Shown: in pieces, positions 16,399 to 25,900 of the stretch
Layout of the letters: every line of letters begins with the position of its first letter
Numbering within the stretch: position 1 is the stretch's first letter
Assembly: GCA_041390125.1 (NCBI GenBank)
Contig: JAWKQN010000011.1
Coordinates: forward strand, 1-64,000
Origin: Gemmatimonadota bacterium
GTDB taxonomy: Bacteria; Gemmatimonadota; Gemmatimonadetes; Longimicrobiales; Gaopeijiaceae
Reading direction: 5' to 3'
DNA length: 64,000 nucleotides
Program-made: the position numbers and the translations under genes
Notes under the pieces: model-generated
Database searches by the model: none
What the model was told of the DNA's origin: nothing
Seen by the model: only the letters and a program-made list of their open reading frames with translations

Positions 16399-17160
16399 GT
16401 GGCCCCCGTGCGTGGGACGGAGCGGTATGCGGCCACCCGGGGGGATCGCCACGCGACGGGTGGGTCGGCTCGCGAGCCGACCGCAGCGCGGCCTCCGCAC
16501 ACGGCCGACCCTCCGTTCGCCACCGCCGAGCTTCGGGATCTGTACCGCAAGCGTGCTCGGGCCTACGACCTCGTGACGCGCATCTACCGCCGCTTCGGCT
16601 TCCGCGACACGCACTGGCGGGAGCGCGCGGCGGGCTGGTTGGCCCTGGAGCCCGGGAACACCGCGCTCGATCTGGCCTGCGGCACCGGCCTCAACTTCCC
16701 GGCCCTGCAGGCGCGGGTGGGTCCGTCGGGCCGGATCGTGGGTGTGGACCTGACGGACGCGATGCTCGCGCGCGCCGGGCACCGCGTGGCGCGTGCAGGG
16801 TGGCAGAACGTCACGCTGCTGGAGGAGGACCTCGCCCACTGGAGCCCACCGCCGGCGCACGGGATCGTGAGCACGCTGGCGCTGTCCCTCGTGGCGTCCT
16901 ACGAGCGCGTCGTCGAGCGCGCGGCCGCAGCGCTCCTCCCCGGCGGCCGACTCGCGGTGCTGGACCTCAAGCTCCCGGCCCGCTGGCCCCCGTGGCTGGT
17001 CCGGATGGGGGCGCGACTCAATCGCGGCTACGGCGTCACGCTGGGGTTGCACGCGCGTGAGCCGTGGATGGTGATCCGGCGCACGCTACGCGAAGTGCAC
17101 TACGAGGAACTCTTCGGCGGATCCCTCTACCTGCTGGTGGCGGAGAAGGACCCGGCCTGA
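16399..17160 (+). CDS. SAM-dependent methyltransferase (UbiE-like)
   Basis: A 253-residue methyltransferase. The conserved domain starts near residue 42 with ELRDLYRKRARAYD, a UbiE-like opening, and motif I is ALDLACGTGLNFPAL. GRIVGVDLTDAMLARA carries the acidic residue, and LPGGRLAVLDLKLP is the post-III strand. The family methylates quinones, phospholipids or small molecules; no acceptor is evident. The first 38 or so residues are low-complexity and may not be translated. GTG 16399 lies two bases after the MutS-like stop but other GTG codons follow, so the true start is uncertain. Confidence 0.8.
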   Translation: MAPVRGTERYAATRGDRHATGGSAREPTAARPPHTADPPFATAELRDLYRKRARAYDLVTRIYRRFGFRDTHWRERAAGWLALEPGNTALDLACGTGLNFPALQARVGPSGRIVGVDLTDAMLARAGHRVARAGWQNVTLLEEDLAHWSPPPAHGIVSTLALSLVASYERVVERAAAALLPGGRLAVLDLKLPARWPPWLVRMGARLNRGYGVTLGLHAREPWMVIRRTLREVHYEELFGGSLYLLVAEKDPA

Positions 17161-17211
17161 TCCGCGTCGGAGTGCATCGCACACGCCCGGCCGCCGTGCC
17201 CGGACCGGACG

Positions 17212-17988
17212 TCAGGCGCGCGGATCCTCCACCGCGAAGGCCCACGCCACCAGCGCCCCGTGATGCGACAGCGACAGATCCACGGGCGCGGGCAGACCGT
17301 CCAGGAGCACGCGCGGAGGCACACGCCCGGTGGCCTCGGTGCCGCTCACGATCTCGAGCCGGCGCTCGTCCACGTCGAGCGCCTCCGCGATGGACGCCCG
17401 CGCGAACAGCCGGACGTAGGCGGACGGCGGGCTGTGGATGGACCGACGCTCGTGGAACGAGAAGCGCTCGTTCAGCAACAGCGCGAACGGTTGGATGCCG
17501 GCGTCGACGCGGCCCCGGCTCCGACCCACGGACGCCTCGCCGGTGCGGATCTCGATCTCGGGGGCTTCGCGCTGCGGATCCTCACCCGACCAGCTCAGGG
17601 CGTGGATGCGGTCGCGGGTGACCGAGGCCCGGAAGGGCAGCCGCACGCCGGCGAAGGTGACGGTGCCGGAGGCCTCGAAGCTCCACTCGGTATGCCGGCT
17701 GGGACCCCGCTGTACGTCCACCACGAAGCGGGCGTGCGCGAAGACGGGTGGATGCCCCTCGATCTTGGTGACGACCTTGAAGGCCGCCTCCTTGGCGGCC
17801 CAGTGCAGCCAGAGCGACTCGTCCGGGTCTTCCGATGCGAGCACATTGGACAACTCCTCCGGCGCGAGCACGCGCTTCGCGAAGCGCAGGTCCCGGGACT
17901 TGCCCACGCAGCGGGCGTCCCGGACCAGCACCACGTCATTGCCCACGAGCAGCCGACCGGTGCTCGCGGGGGCGAGGCTCACGGGCAC
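17212..17988 (-). CDS. 4'-phosphopantetheinyl transferase superfamily protein
   Basis: A 258-residue protein with the AcpS-type motifs: VGNDVV at residues 15-20 (magnesium-binding Asp18), WAAKEAAFK at 63-71, and LSLSHHGALVAWAF near residues 237-250. These transferases move the phosphopantetheine arm of coenzyme A onto carrier proteins. AcpS is about 125 residues; here about 165 residues separate the KEA and SLSH motifs, including a stretch I do not recognise. No carrier-protein or synthase gene lies in the window, so the target is unknown. It starts with GTG 17988, two bases after the upstream lipoprotein stop, implying coupling. Confidence 0.75.
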   Translation of the reverse strand: MPVSLAPASTGRLLVGNDVVLVRDARCVGKSRDLRFAKRVLAPEELSNVLASEDPDESLWLHWAAKEAAFKVVTKIEGHPPVFAHARFVVDVQRGPSRHTEWSFEASGTVTFAGVRLPFRASVTRDRIHALSWSGEDPQREAPEIEIRTGEASVGRSRGRVDAGIQPFALLLNERFSFHERRSIHSPPSAYVRLFARASIAEALDVDERRLEIVSGTEATGRVPPRVLLDGLPAPVDLSLSHHGALVAWAFAVEDPRA

Positions 17989-17990
17989 GC

Positions 17991-19304
17991 TCAGGCGCCC
18001 CGGTACACGATCCTCCAGATCCGTCCCTTCTTGCTGTCCGAGATGTAGAGCGAGCCGTCCGGTCCGAACGCGAGTCCGGTCGGGCGCGCGCGTGAGCCCC
18101 CGGGCGTCACTTCGTCGCCGGCGAAGCCGTCCGCGAAGATCTGCCAGTCACCGCTGACCTCACCGTCACGCATGGGCACGAATGCGACCAGGTATCCCTG
18201 CTGCGGGCGGGGTGCACGATTCCAGGACCCGTGGAATGCGATGAACGCGCCTCCGCGATAGGCCGCGGGGAACTGGTTGCCCGTGTTGAAGGCGAGCGCG
18301 TTGGGAGCCCAGTGACCGGGAAAGCCGACCAGCGGATCGGCGGCGTCGGCGCAGCGGCCGACCTCACTGCCGTCTCCACCGTATTCGGGCGCCAGCACCT
18401 TCCGCTCCAGCTCCTGGTCGTAGTAGCAGTACGGCCAACCGAAGTCGCTGCCGTTGTCGATGCGCACGAACTCCTCGGCGGGCTTCTCGGCGCTTTCGAT
18501 CTCGGTGTAGAGCTCCGGCCAGAGGGTGGACAGCTGATCACGGCCGTGCACCGCTCCGTACAGCGCTCCCGATTCCGGGTGCAGGCGCAATGCGACCACG
18601 TTGCGCAGCCCGGTGGCGAAGCGCGTGCCGTCCTCCTGGGTCTGTCCGACGCGGTCGGCGCGGAAGCGCCAGATGCCGGCGCGCGTCTCGAGCTGGGGAC
18701 ACGGATCGAGCCCGGGAGAGCCGGCGGTGCGGGTCTCCTGCTGACAGGCGTTCGACGGCGAGCCGATGTTCACGTACAGGCTGCCGTCGTCCCCGACGGC
18801 GATGCTCTTGGCGGTGTGATTGCGATCGGCGGGCAGGCCCGAGACCAACGTGTCCGGACCGCTGGTGGGGGTGAGGGCGCCCTGGGGCAACCGGTAACGC
18901 AACACGGCGTCGTCCGGAGCCAGGTAGAGGAAGCCGTCGTGCAGCACCACGCCGTTGCCGCCGGCGTGCCCCCAGCGCTCGCGGACGTCGACGCGCCCGT
19001 CCCCATCCGTGTCGCGCAGCGCGACGATCCCACCCGTCTCCACGCTGCGGTCGGGTCTGCGCACGTCGCGCAGGGCCACGTACACGTCGCCGGCGGCCGA
19101 CACCTGCAGGTGACGGGCGCCGCCGGTCGAGTCCGCGACGACCACGGCGCAGAAGCCGGGTGGGAGCGTCAGCCCATCGTTGTCCGGCGCACAGGCGAGC
19201 CCATCGGCGGCCGGCACGGACGGCTCGTCCGGGCCCGCGTCGGGTGCAGGGGCGCAGGCAAAGGCGCACGCCAGGGTGGCGAGAGCGACGGTTCGACGAG
19301 GCAC
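17991..19304 (-). CDS. Sorbosone/glucose dehydrogenase-like PQQ beta-propeller lipoprotein
   Basis: A 437-residue exported lipoprotein (lipobox CAFAC) of the GSDH/sorbosone dehydrogenase superfamily. A calcium loop DTDGDG at residues 98-103 and an IAVGDDGSLYVNIGSPSNAC blade are typical, as are GSDFGWPYCYYD, HGSWNRAPR and PTGLAFGPDGSLYISD near the C-terminus. Soluble members oxidise sugars or aldehydes with pyrroloquinoline quinone; many homologues annotated this way have no proven substrate. No PQQ synthesis genes are in the window. It is the first gene of a two-gene minus-strand operon with the phosphopantetheinyl transferase. Confidence 0.85.
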   Translation of the reverse strand: MPRRTVALATLACAFACAPAPDAGPDEPSVPAADGLACAPDNDGLTLPPGFCAVVVADSTGGARHLQVSAAGDVYVALRDVRRPDRSVETGGIVALRDTDGDGRVDVRERWGHAGGNGVVLHDGFLYLAPDDAVLRYRLPQGALTPTSGPDTLVSGLPADRNHTAKSIAVGDDGSLYVNIGSPSNACQQETRTAGSPGLDPCPQLETRAGIWRFRADRVGQTQEDGTRFATGLRNVVALRLHPESGALYGAVHGRDQLSTLWPELYTEIESAEKPAEEFVRIDNGSDFGWPYCYYDQELERKVLAPEYGGDGSEVGRCADAADPLVGFPGHWAPNALAFNTGNQFPAAYRGGAFIAFHGSWNRAPRPQQGYLVAFVPMRDGEVSGDWQIFADGFAGDEVTPGGSRARPTGLAFGPDGSLYISDSKKGRIWRIVYRGA

Positions 19305-19448
19305 GGCGTCTCCTTGGGCGCAGACGGAGCCGGATCCCGGGGAGGAAGCGGACCCGGAGAATCGGGCGGCGCGCGTCGAGGCGTCAAGGACCGCGGCGGC
19401 CTCGCCGCGTCGACGGAACGCAGGGGGTCCGGGTGCCGGAAGGCGAAC

Positions 19449-19475
19449 GGCCCCGACGGACGCGCCGTCGGGGCC
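19449..19475 (-). terminator. Candidate terminator hairpin downstream of the helix-hairpin-helix gene
   Basis: A perfect 11-bp inverted repeat (GGCCCCGACGG at 19449-19459 and its complement at 19465-19475) around a 5-base loop, 49 bases after the stop of the gene at 19524. No clean U-run follows on the minus strand, so this is a strong hairpin with only moderate support as an intrinsic terminator. Confidence 0.55.
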
Positions 19476-19523
19476 GGGTTCCCGCTTTGTCGGACCGAAC
19501 GCAGCCCAGCGGTACGCGGGCGG

Positions 19524-19928
19524 TCAGTGCGTCACGACCCGCGGCAGCGTCCGGGCGTGCTCGACCCACCGGCCGACCAGCTTGTCGGACGGGAGCAACC
19601 GAACCAGCTTGCGCTCCGCGTTGGCCTTGGCCATCGCTTCGTGCAGGTTCTTCGGATTCCGCTGCGCGAGCTCGGGCACGGAATCGACACCCGCTGCCTC
19701 GAGCAGCTCGGCGTACTCTTCGCCCACACCCCGCACGCGCATCAGGTCCGCGTTGTTGACCCAGCGGAGCACCCGTTCCTCGGAAAGGCCGGCGGCGGCG
19801 GCCAGGGCCTGCCGCCCCTCCTTGGTCGCGCCGCGCTTGAGCAGCGCCTCCACGGAGGAGACTCCGGCTTCGCCGAGCTTGCGAGCGATGTCCGGGCCGA
19901 TGCCTTCGATGGTCGTGATCTTCGCCAC
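19524..19928 (-). CDS. DUF4332 helix-hairpin-helix protein
   Basis: A 134-residue protein with two helix-hairpin-helix units: ITTIEGIGPDIARKLGEAG at residues 4-22 and RVRGVGEEYAELLEAAGVDS around 63-82. The GIG and GVG hairpins are typical of non-specific DNA backbone contacts. This matches DUF4332, a family of short duplicated HhH proteins with no described function. ATG 19928 is preceded by AAGGAGGGA at suitable spacing, an unusually strong site for this window. The gene is flanked by a terminator-like hairpin downstream and a candidate promoter upstream, so it is probably monocistronic. Confidence 0.88.
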   Translation of the reverse strand: MAKITTIEGIGPDIARKLGEAGVSSVEALLKRGATKEGRQALAAAAGLSEERVLRWVNNADLMRVRGVGEEYAELLEAAGVDSVPELAQRNPKNLHEAMAKANAERKLVRLLPSDKLVGRWVEHARTLPRVVTH

Positions 19929-19971
19929 TGCACTCCCTCCTTGCCTGCTGGACGGCTCAGTTCACCACCGT

Positions 19972-20000
19972 TGACTATCAGGACCCGAGGCCTGCGTCAA
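19972..20000 (-). promoter_or_regulatory. Candidate promoter of the DUF4332 gene
   Basis: On the minus strand TTGACG (20000-19995) is followed 17 bases later by TAGTCA (19977-19972), 43 bases upstream of the ATG at 19928. The two boxes sit inside a 7-bp inverted repeat, CCGTTGA at 19968-19974 and TCAACGG at 19997-20003, which could be an operator. The -10 match is weak. Confidence 0.35.
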
Positions 20001-20135
20001 CGGCCTTTCCGCAGCGAGGCGCGCGTGCACCGGTGAGGCTCGGGCGCATCATGCGACCCGGTGGGGCGGAATCCCGCACGTTGCGCAGGCGTATGGACTT
20101 GTGCAGCCCGGCCGCCTCACCCATAGGTTACGCCC

Positions 20136-21125
20136 GTGGCCAGAGCCAAACCGAATCCGTTCGCTCCTGAAGCGATCCTGGAGCTGTTGGACGCACACGG
20201 GCCCCCGACCCTCGCGGAGCCCGTGCGTGCGGGTCGGCCGCGCCTGCTGATCGGGTGCTCCCGCCTCGGCGAGGAGGCCGCCGCGCGCCGCTGGGCCGGC
20301 AGCCGCGGGGACGGACGGGGGCGCGTCGTCCCCGCCGCCACGGCCACGGTGCTCGTGGACCTCGCCGCCCATCTGGGGAGCCCGGAGCCGGACCTGCGCG
20401 GCGCGCCGGTGGACGTCCAGACCGATCACCTGCGTCGGGCGCTCCGCGACGCGGGCCGGAACGGGTGCGAGCGGGTGGCGTTCCTCGGGCTCCGGCACGG
20501 CGGCGTGCTGGAGCCGCTGGTGGGACTCCTGGATCGCAGCGTGCTTCTGGTGCTGGCGACGTGCGTCGAGCCGGTCGATGGCGTGGCCCCTCGGCACTGG
20601 GAGCGGGTGCGGGTCCTGCCGCCGCCCGACGAACTACTCACCGAGTGGTTGGAGGCGCGCTTCGCGGAGCAGGAAACCCCGCTCAAATCCGGGGTCTGCG
20701 CGCGGATCTGCGCGCACGCGGGGCCTCGCAGCGAGGATGTGCTGACGCTCGCCGGTGAGGTGTACCGGATCGGGGCAGGGAAGAAGCGGATCAAGTCCGC
20801 GCACGTGGACCGTGCGCTCGATCGGCTGGTGGGGCGCACCGCCCACCTGGTCCTGCGCGTCTGGGAAACGCTGTCCCCCCTCCAGCAGAACCTGCTGCGC
20901 GCGCTCGCTGCGGGCGAACAGCAGCTCTTCGCGGCACGGAGCCGCGCGCGCTTCGGGCTGCGCTCCACGGCCTCGGTGGCCCGCACGCTGGAGCTGCTCA
21001 CGGAGAAGGGCCTGGTCGAGCGCTCGCCGCGGGACGGCAGCTACGCCTTCGAGAGCCCGTGGGTGAGGCGGTGGGTGCAGCGCGAAGCGCTGCCCGACGT
21101 TGGCATCGGGATTGCCATCGACTAG
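20136..21125 (+). CDS. ATPase-like protein without P-loop, with C-terminal winged helix
   Basis: A 329-residue protein of uncertain family. The overall path resembles archaeal-type AAA ATPases of the STAND class: PNPFAPEAILELL opening, a RVAFLGLRHGG/SVLLVLATC core, and a C-terminal helical region, WETLSPLQQNLLRALA, followed by a winged helix ending YAFESPWVRRWV. I cannot find a Walker A motif, so nucleotide hydrolysis is doubtful. GTG 20136 is used; the 207 bases upstream, before the divergent DUF4332 gene, contain no other gene. What it binds or regulates is unknown. Confidence 0.6.
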   Translation: MARAKPNPFAPEAILELLDAHGPPTLAEPVRAGRPRLLIGCSRLGEEAAARRWAGSRGDGRGRVVPAATATVLVDLAAHLGSPEPDLRGAPVDVQTDHLRRALRDAGRNGCERVAFLGLRHGGVLEPLVGLLDRSVLLVLATCVEPVDGVAPRHWERVRVLPPPDELLTEWLEARFAEQETPLKSGVCARICAHAGPRSEDVLTLAGEVYRIGAGKKRIKSAHVDRALDRLVGRTAHLVLRVWETLSPLQQNLLRALAAGEQQLFAARSRARFGLRSTASVARTLELLTEKGLVERSPRDGSYAFESPWVRRWVQREALPDVGIGIAID

Positions 21126-21210
21126 TCTTCCGCTGGTCATCACGCAGGCCCCCCGGCCGTCCCCCCACGGGCGACGGGGCCCCGTACGGGTGTCGTTCGT
21201 CGGGGTACGC

Positions 21211-22176
21211 ATGCAGGTCATTCCAGAGGAAGTGCTTCGCCAACGGATCGGCGAAGATCAGGCGTTTGCGGCGGTCAAGCGGGCGTTCCGGGCCCTCGCG
21301 AACGGCAAGGTGCGTCAGCCCGCTCCGATGGCCCTGGATTTTCCGGAGCGTCGGGGTGAAGTGCACGTGAAAGCCGCCTTCATCGAGGGCTCGCCCGTGT
21401 TTGCGATCAAGGTCGCGTCGGGCTTCCTGGCCAACACGGACGAAGGGATCGACTCCGGCTCGGGACTCCTGGTCGTGCACGACGCGCGCACCGGCGCACC
21501 GCTCGCCATCCTCGCCGACAACGGCTACCTCACCGACCTGCGCACGGGAGCCGCCGGAGCGCTTGCGCTGGATCTGCTGGCACCGCCGCGCGTGCGTCGG
21601 CTGGGGCTGCTCGGCACCGGGCGTCAGGGACGGCATCAGCTGCGAGCGATGGCGCGGGTGCGCACGCTCGAGCAGGTCAACGTGTGGAGCCCCACCGCGG
21701 AACGACTGTCGGCGTTCTGCGAGGAGATGAGCGCCGAGCTCTCGCTCCCCGTCACGGGCGCGCCGAGCGCGGAAGCAGCGCTGCGCAACGCGGACGTGGT
21801 GGTCACGACGACACCGACGCGGGCCCCCATCGTGAAGCTCGAGTGGCTGGTGCCGCACGTCACGCTGATCGCCGTGGGCGCGGACGGTTCGCACAAGCAC
21901 GAGATCGAGACCAGCGTCCTCAAACGAGCGGACAAGGTCATCGCGGACGACTGGAGCCAGTGCATCCGCATGGGTGAGATCCATCACGCCATCGTCGCCC
22001 ATGCGCTCGAGTTGAACCGCATCCACTCCGAGCTGGGCAAGGTGCTGACAGGTGAGCGCAGTGGTCGTGAGGGCGACGAGATGATCGTCTGCGACCTCAC
22101 CGGGGTCGGTGCCCAGGACGCGGCCATTGCCGAGCACGCCTGGCGCACGCTCTGCGAGCCGGCCCAGATGGTCTGA
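21211..22176 (+). CDS. Ornithine cyclodeaminase/mu-crystallin family protein
   Basis: A 321-residue member of the ornithine cyclodeaminase/mu-crystallin superfamily. The substrate-site block VHVKAAFIEGSPVFAIKVAS contains the conserved Lys residues, and FLANTDEGIDSGSGLLVVHD is the usual glycine-rich loop. NAD(H) binding is by RRLGLLGTGRQGRHQLRAM (GxGxxG). VKLEWLVPHVTLIAVGADG and KVIADDWSQCIRMGEI are typical later motifs. Family enzymes include ornithine cyclodeaminase, alanine dehydrogenase and ketimine reductases, so the reaction is not fixed by sequence alone. ATG 21211 is chosen at the start of the conserved region; GTG 21190 would add seven residues. Confidence 0.88.
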   Translation: MQVIPEEVLRQRIGEDQAFAAVKRAFRALANGKVRQPAPMALDFPERRGEVHVKAAFIEGSPVFAIKVASGFLANTDEGIDSGSGLLVVHDARTGAPLAILADNGYLTDLRTGAAGALALDLLAPPRVRRLGLLGTGRQGRHQLRAMARVRTLEQVNVWSPTAERLSAFCEEMSAELSLPVTGAPSAEAALRNADVVVTTTPTRAPIVKLEWLVPHVTLIAVGADGSHKHEIETSVLKRADKVIADDWSQCIRMGEIHHAIVAHALELNRIHSELGKVLTGERSGREGDEMIVCDLTGVGAQDAAIAEHAWRTLCEPAQMV

Positions 22177-22367
22177 CCTCCCTTCTCCCGGGTGCCCCCT
22201 CCTTCGGCCGGTCCCCGCCCCGTCGGAGGTCCGGTCGGGGAACCTTCCTGCTTCTCCGCTCGTTCAACACACACAGGTCGCAGCGGAGACGCGGGCAGGG
22301 GCCCGCCCGACCCGGGACCGCCCCGGTGTCGGCGCGTGACCGAAACGACGACGGAGGGAGGAGGACC

Positions 22368-22805
22368 ATGAGAACCCGATCGCACGCGCTCGGTCGCAAG
22401 AGCCGCACGGACCGCCTGGTCGCGGCCGCCCTGGCCGCCACCGCCATGCTGCTCGCGCCCACGGTCACGCAGGGGCAGGAGACGCAGCCCGAGCAGGCGG
22501 CGCAGTTCGCGGAGCGGGAGCCCGTTCGCGTCACCGTGCGCAACTTCAACTGGTCGGACATCGCGGTCTACGCGGTCACGCGCGGGACGCGCTTCCGGCT
22601 CGGCACGGTGGTGACCGGCACCGCGCAGGAGTTCGTCCTCCCGTCCCATCTCAACGCGGAGATCTTCCCGATCCAGTTCTATGCCGACCCGATCGGGGGC
22701 GCGCGCGGCGTGATCACCGAGCTCCTCACCCTGAACGCCGGGGATGAGATCGAGTGGCACGTCCAGAACCACCTGGCCCTGTCGGGCACCGTGGTCGGTG
22801 GCTGA
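22368..22805 (+). CDS. Hypothetical exported protein
   Basis: A 145-residue protein with a long basic N-terminus and hydrophobic core ending APTVTQGQE, consistent with a signal peptide of about 37 residues. The mature part (VRVTVRNFNWSDIAVYAVTR, FRLGTVVTGTAQEFVLP, DEIEWHVQNHLALSGTVV) looks like a small all-beta domain, perhaps an immunoglobulin-like fold; I recognise no family. It has the strongest ribosome binding site in this part of the window (GGAGGGAGGAGG just before ATG 22368), implying high translation. It is followed by a terminator hairpin, so it is probably a single-gene unit. Confidence 0.7.
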   Translation: MRTRSHALGRKSRTDRLVAAALAATAMLLAPTVTQGQETQPEQAAQFAEREPVRVTVRNFNWSDIAVYAVTRGTRFRLGTVVTGTAQEFVLPSHLNAEIFPIQFYADPIGGARGVITELLTLNAGDEIEWHVQNHLALSGTVVGG

Positions 22806-22829
22806 CCGGCCCGAGCGGCCGGAGCCCTG

Positions 22830-22860
22830 AGGGGGCGTCCCGCAGCGCGGGGCGCCCCCT
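22830..22860. terminator. Bidirectional terminator hairpin
   Basis: A long hairpin: AGGGGGCG pairs with CGCCCCCT, then one wobble pair, then CCCGC with GCGGG around an AGC loop (14 bp in all). It lies 24 bases after the stop of the exported protein and 61 bases from the stop of the convergent LuxR-type gene, so it may serve both. Confidence 0.7.
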
Positions 22861-22921
22861 GATTCGTTGGAGCAGGCGAACCGGGGGAGCGCGGGACCGC
22901 CGGTCGTCCGCCCCCGCGGCG

Positions 22922-25900
22922 TCAGCCTTCCGGGAGCTGGCTGGTCCGCACCAGCTCCGTGAGCTCGGCGCGGGAGCCGACCTCCACCTTGCGGTAGATG
23001 TTGCTGAGGTGCGTCGAGACGGTGCGGGGAGCGATGTCGAGCGCCTTCCCGATGGCCTTGTTGGACTTGCCGTCCGCGACCAGCCGGGCGATCTCGATCT
23101 CCCGGCTGGTGAGCGCCGACGCACCGGCGCCCACGACCACGCCGCGGGCCGGAGGGCGCGCGTCGATCTCGCGGAACATCTCCCGGGTCCGGGTCAGCTC
23201 CAGCTCGGCCCCCAACCGCGCGAAGGTCTCGTGGACGCCACGGAGCTCCTGGAGCGCTCCCTCGCGATCGCCGAAGTCGGCCAGGCGGCCCGCCAGCTGA
23301 CGGCGCACCCGCGCCGCGTCCCACACGAACGGGATGGCCTCGAGCTGGGCGGCGGCGTCACGCAGCCCGCGGGCGCCGTTCTCGGCGTCTCCGCCCAACC
23401 AGGTGACCAGCGCCGTGCAGGCATCCGACCACGCGAGCCCCAGCCGGTGGGAGAGCCGCTCCGAGTCGCGCTTCAACCGGGTGGCGATGCGGAGGGCACC
23501 GTCCAGGTCGCGCTTGAGCAGGCACGCCTCCGCCATGATGGGCAGCAGGCGGTGCACCGCCCACACGAAGTAGCCGCTGCGGTCGGTCAGGCGCAGGGCG
23601 GCCTCTCCGAACGCGATCGCGGTGTCGTAGTCCCCTTCGGCCAGCGCGCAGGCGGCGCGACCGGTGTGCGCGGGCACCACGGTGTTCACGTCACATTCCT
23701 CGAGGTCGCCTCCGGCGCCCGACACCTCCCATGCCTCGTCCACCAGGGTGCGGGCGCGCTCGAGGTCGCCTCGTCCCAGATGGATCAGCGCGGTCCACAC
23801 GAGCAGCCGGGGCAGCAACGTGCGCTGGTCGAGGCTGCGGGCCAGCACCACGGACTGCTCCCCCAGCGCCATGCCCCGCTCCCAGTCCCCCGTGGCCGAG
23901 GCATGCTCGATGGAGAGCTCGGCAGCCCACAGCCGGAGGTGGGGCGAGCGCAGACGCGTGGCGACGCCCATCGCTTCGTCGATCCGGGGGGCCATGGCCT
24001 GGGCATTTCCCGTCAGGCCCTCCAGCACCGCCATCAGCCAGTGGCTCCAGAAGAGCACGGACCCGCGGCCGGCTTCGCGCGCGAGGGCGACCGCCTGCTC
24101 GCCATGCTCACGCACGCGCTCCGTCGCGCCCCGCCACAGGTGGTTGAGGGCCAACGCGCGGTGCACCTTGGCCAGCAAGGCCGCGTCGCCGAGCTCGGCG
24201 GCGGTGTCCAACGCGGCGGACAGCTCGCGCTCCGCGTCGTCCGCGCGTCCCACCTGCTCGAGGCAGATGCCGCGCACCAGGCGGATGGACGCACGCTCGC
24301 GTAACGCCCCCGCCTCCCCCAACAGGTCCAACGCGCCATCCAGCTCGTCGAGCGCCTCCGCGTAGCGGGCGGCCCAGAAGTGCAGGTGACCGAGCCGCCG
24401 CGCGACGCGCAGCAGCCGACGGGCATCCCCGCTGGCACGGGCCTGGGCGCGCGCGGACTCCAGCAGCGCCAGGGCGCGCTCGCCGTCGCCCAGGGCCTGA
24501 CAAGCGTGGGCGAGGTCCTCTTCCAGTGGCCCCAGCTCCTGGATCAGGCCGACCCGTTCGGCCTCGTCGAGACGGGCGAGACGCTCCAGCGCATCGCCCA
24601 GATGGTCGGCGGCAGGCGACCAGGCGAAGCGGCCGAGCGCACGACGACCCGCGACGGCACGGTAGCGGATCGCGCGGTCCGCCAGTCGCGGGCTCTCCGC
24701 ACGGCTGAAGTGGAAGGCCAGCTCTTCCGCGTGCTCCAGCGCCGCCTTGCCATGGTGCCGCTCCAACGCTTCCGCGATGCGCGCGTGGTAGACGCGCGAG
24801 CGCGCCCGACCCAGCTCCGCATAGAGCGTCTCGCGCACGAGGGGATGCTGGAAGGTGTAGAAGAGGCTGGCGCCCTCGCTCTCCTCGGAGAGCACGCCGC
24901 GGCGGCGCAACTCGTCCAGGCCGGCCAGCAGATCGTGCTCGTCCACCGTGGATGCCACGAGCAGCACTTCGTACCGGGTGCGCGTCCCCAGCACGGCCGC
25001 GAGCCGCGCGGTCTCGGCAGCCGATTCCGACAGGCGTCCGATGCGGACCAGCACCGCGTCGCGCACGGACTGCGGGAGGTCGAGCGCATCGGTCTCCCAG
25101 CCCAGCCAGGTGCCTTCCCGGTCGTGGAGCCGGCCGGATTCCACGAGCGACTTGAGCGTCTCGGTCAGATAGAATGGATTGCCGCGGGTCCAGCCGTGCA
25201 CGAGCGCCGCGAACTCACGGGTCACCGAAGGGTCGACGCGGAAGGACTCGGTGATCAGCTCCGCCGTATCGCTGGGCGCGAGCGGCTCCAGCCGCAGCAC
25301 GTCCAGGTGATCGAGACGCAGCAGCGACTGCTCGGTCACCGAGAGGGCATCGCCGCGCTCACGGTGCGTCTCGTTGTACGTGCCCAGGATCTGCACGGGA
25401 AACGCGCGCGTCTCGCGCACGATGAAGTGCAGGAGCTCCAGCGACGGCTCGTCGGCCCACTGGAGATCCTCGAGGACCACCAGGAGCGGCGCCCGACCCG
25501 CGAGTCCCTTGAGCAGCTCGGTGAAGTTCCAGAAGAGTCGGGTCTTCAGCTCGCTGGGGGAACCTCCCGTCCGCTCCGCTCCGTCGCCGCGCGCCCGCAG
25601 CGCCGGGAAGATCTGCCCCAGATCGCCTTCCCCGCCGCGCGTGAGCACCGAGACGGCGCCCGGCTCGAGCTGCGCGATGACCGGCTGGAGGGCGTCCGTG
25701 AAGATGCCGTAGGGCACGCCGGCCCCTACCGGGTAGGCGCGCCCCACCGCCACGGTCCACTCCCGCCGGCGGGCGTCGTCGGCCACGGCGCGCACGAGGC
25801 GGGACTTCCCGACGCCGCTCTCGCCGCGGATGAAGGCCGCGCGCGGCTCCGCCTGCGCGGCGCGTTCGAGGCGCCGCCGCAGGCCCGCCAGCTCTTCCTT

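Noticed and set aside
17212..17988. Biosynthetic gene cluster for polyketide or non-ribosomal peptide
   Set aside because: The phosphopantetheinyl transferase is the only related gene; no synthase, carrier protein or tailoring set is present.
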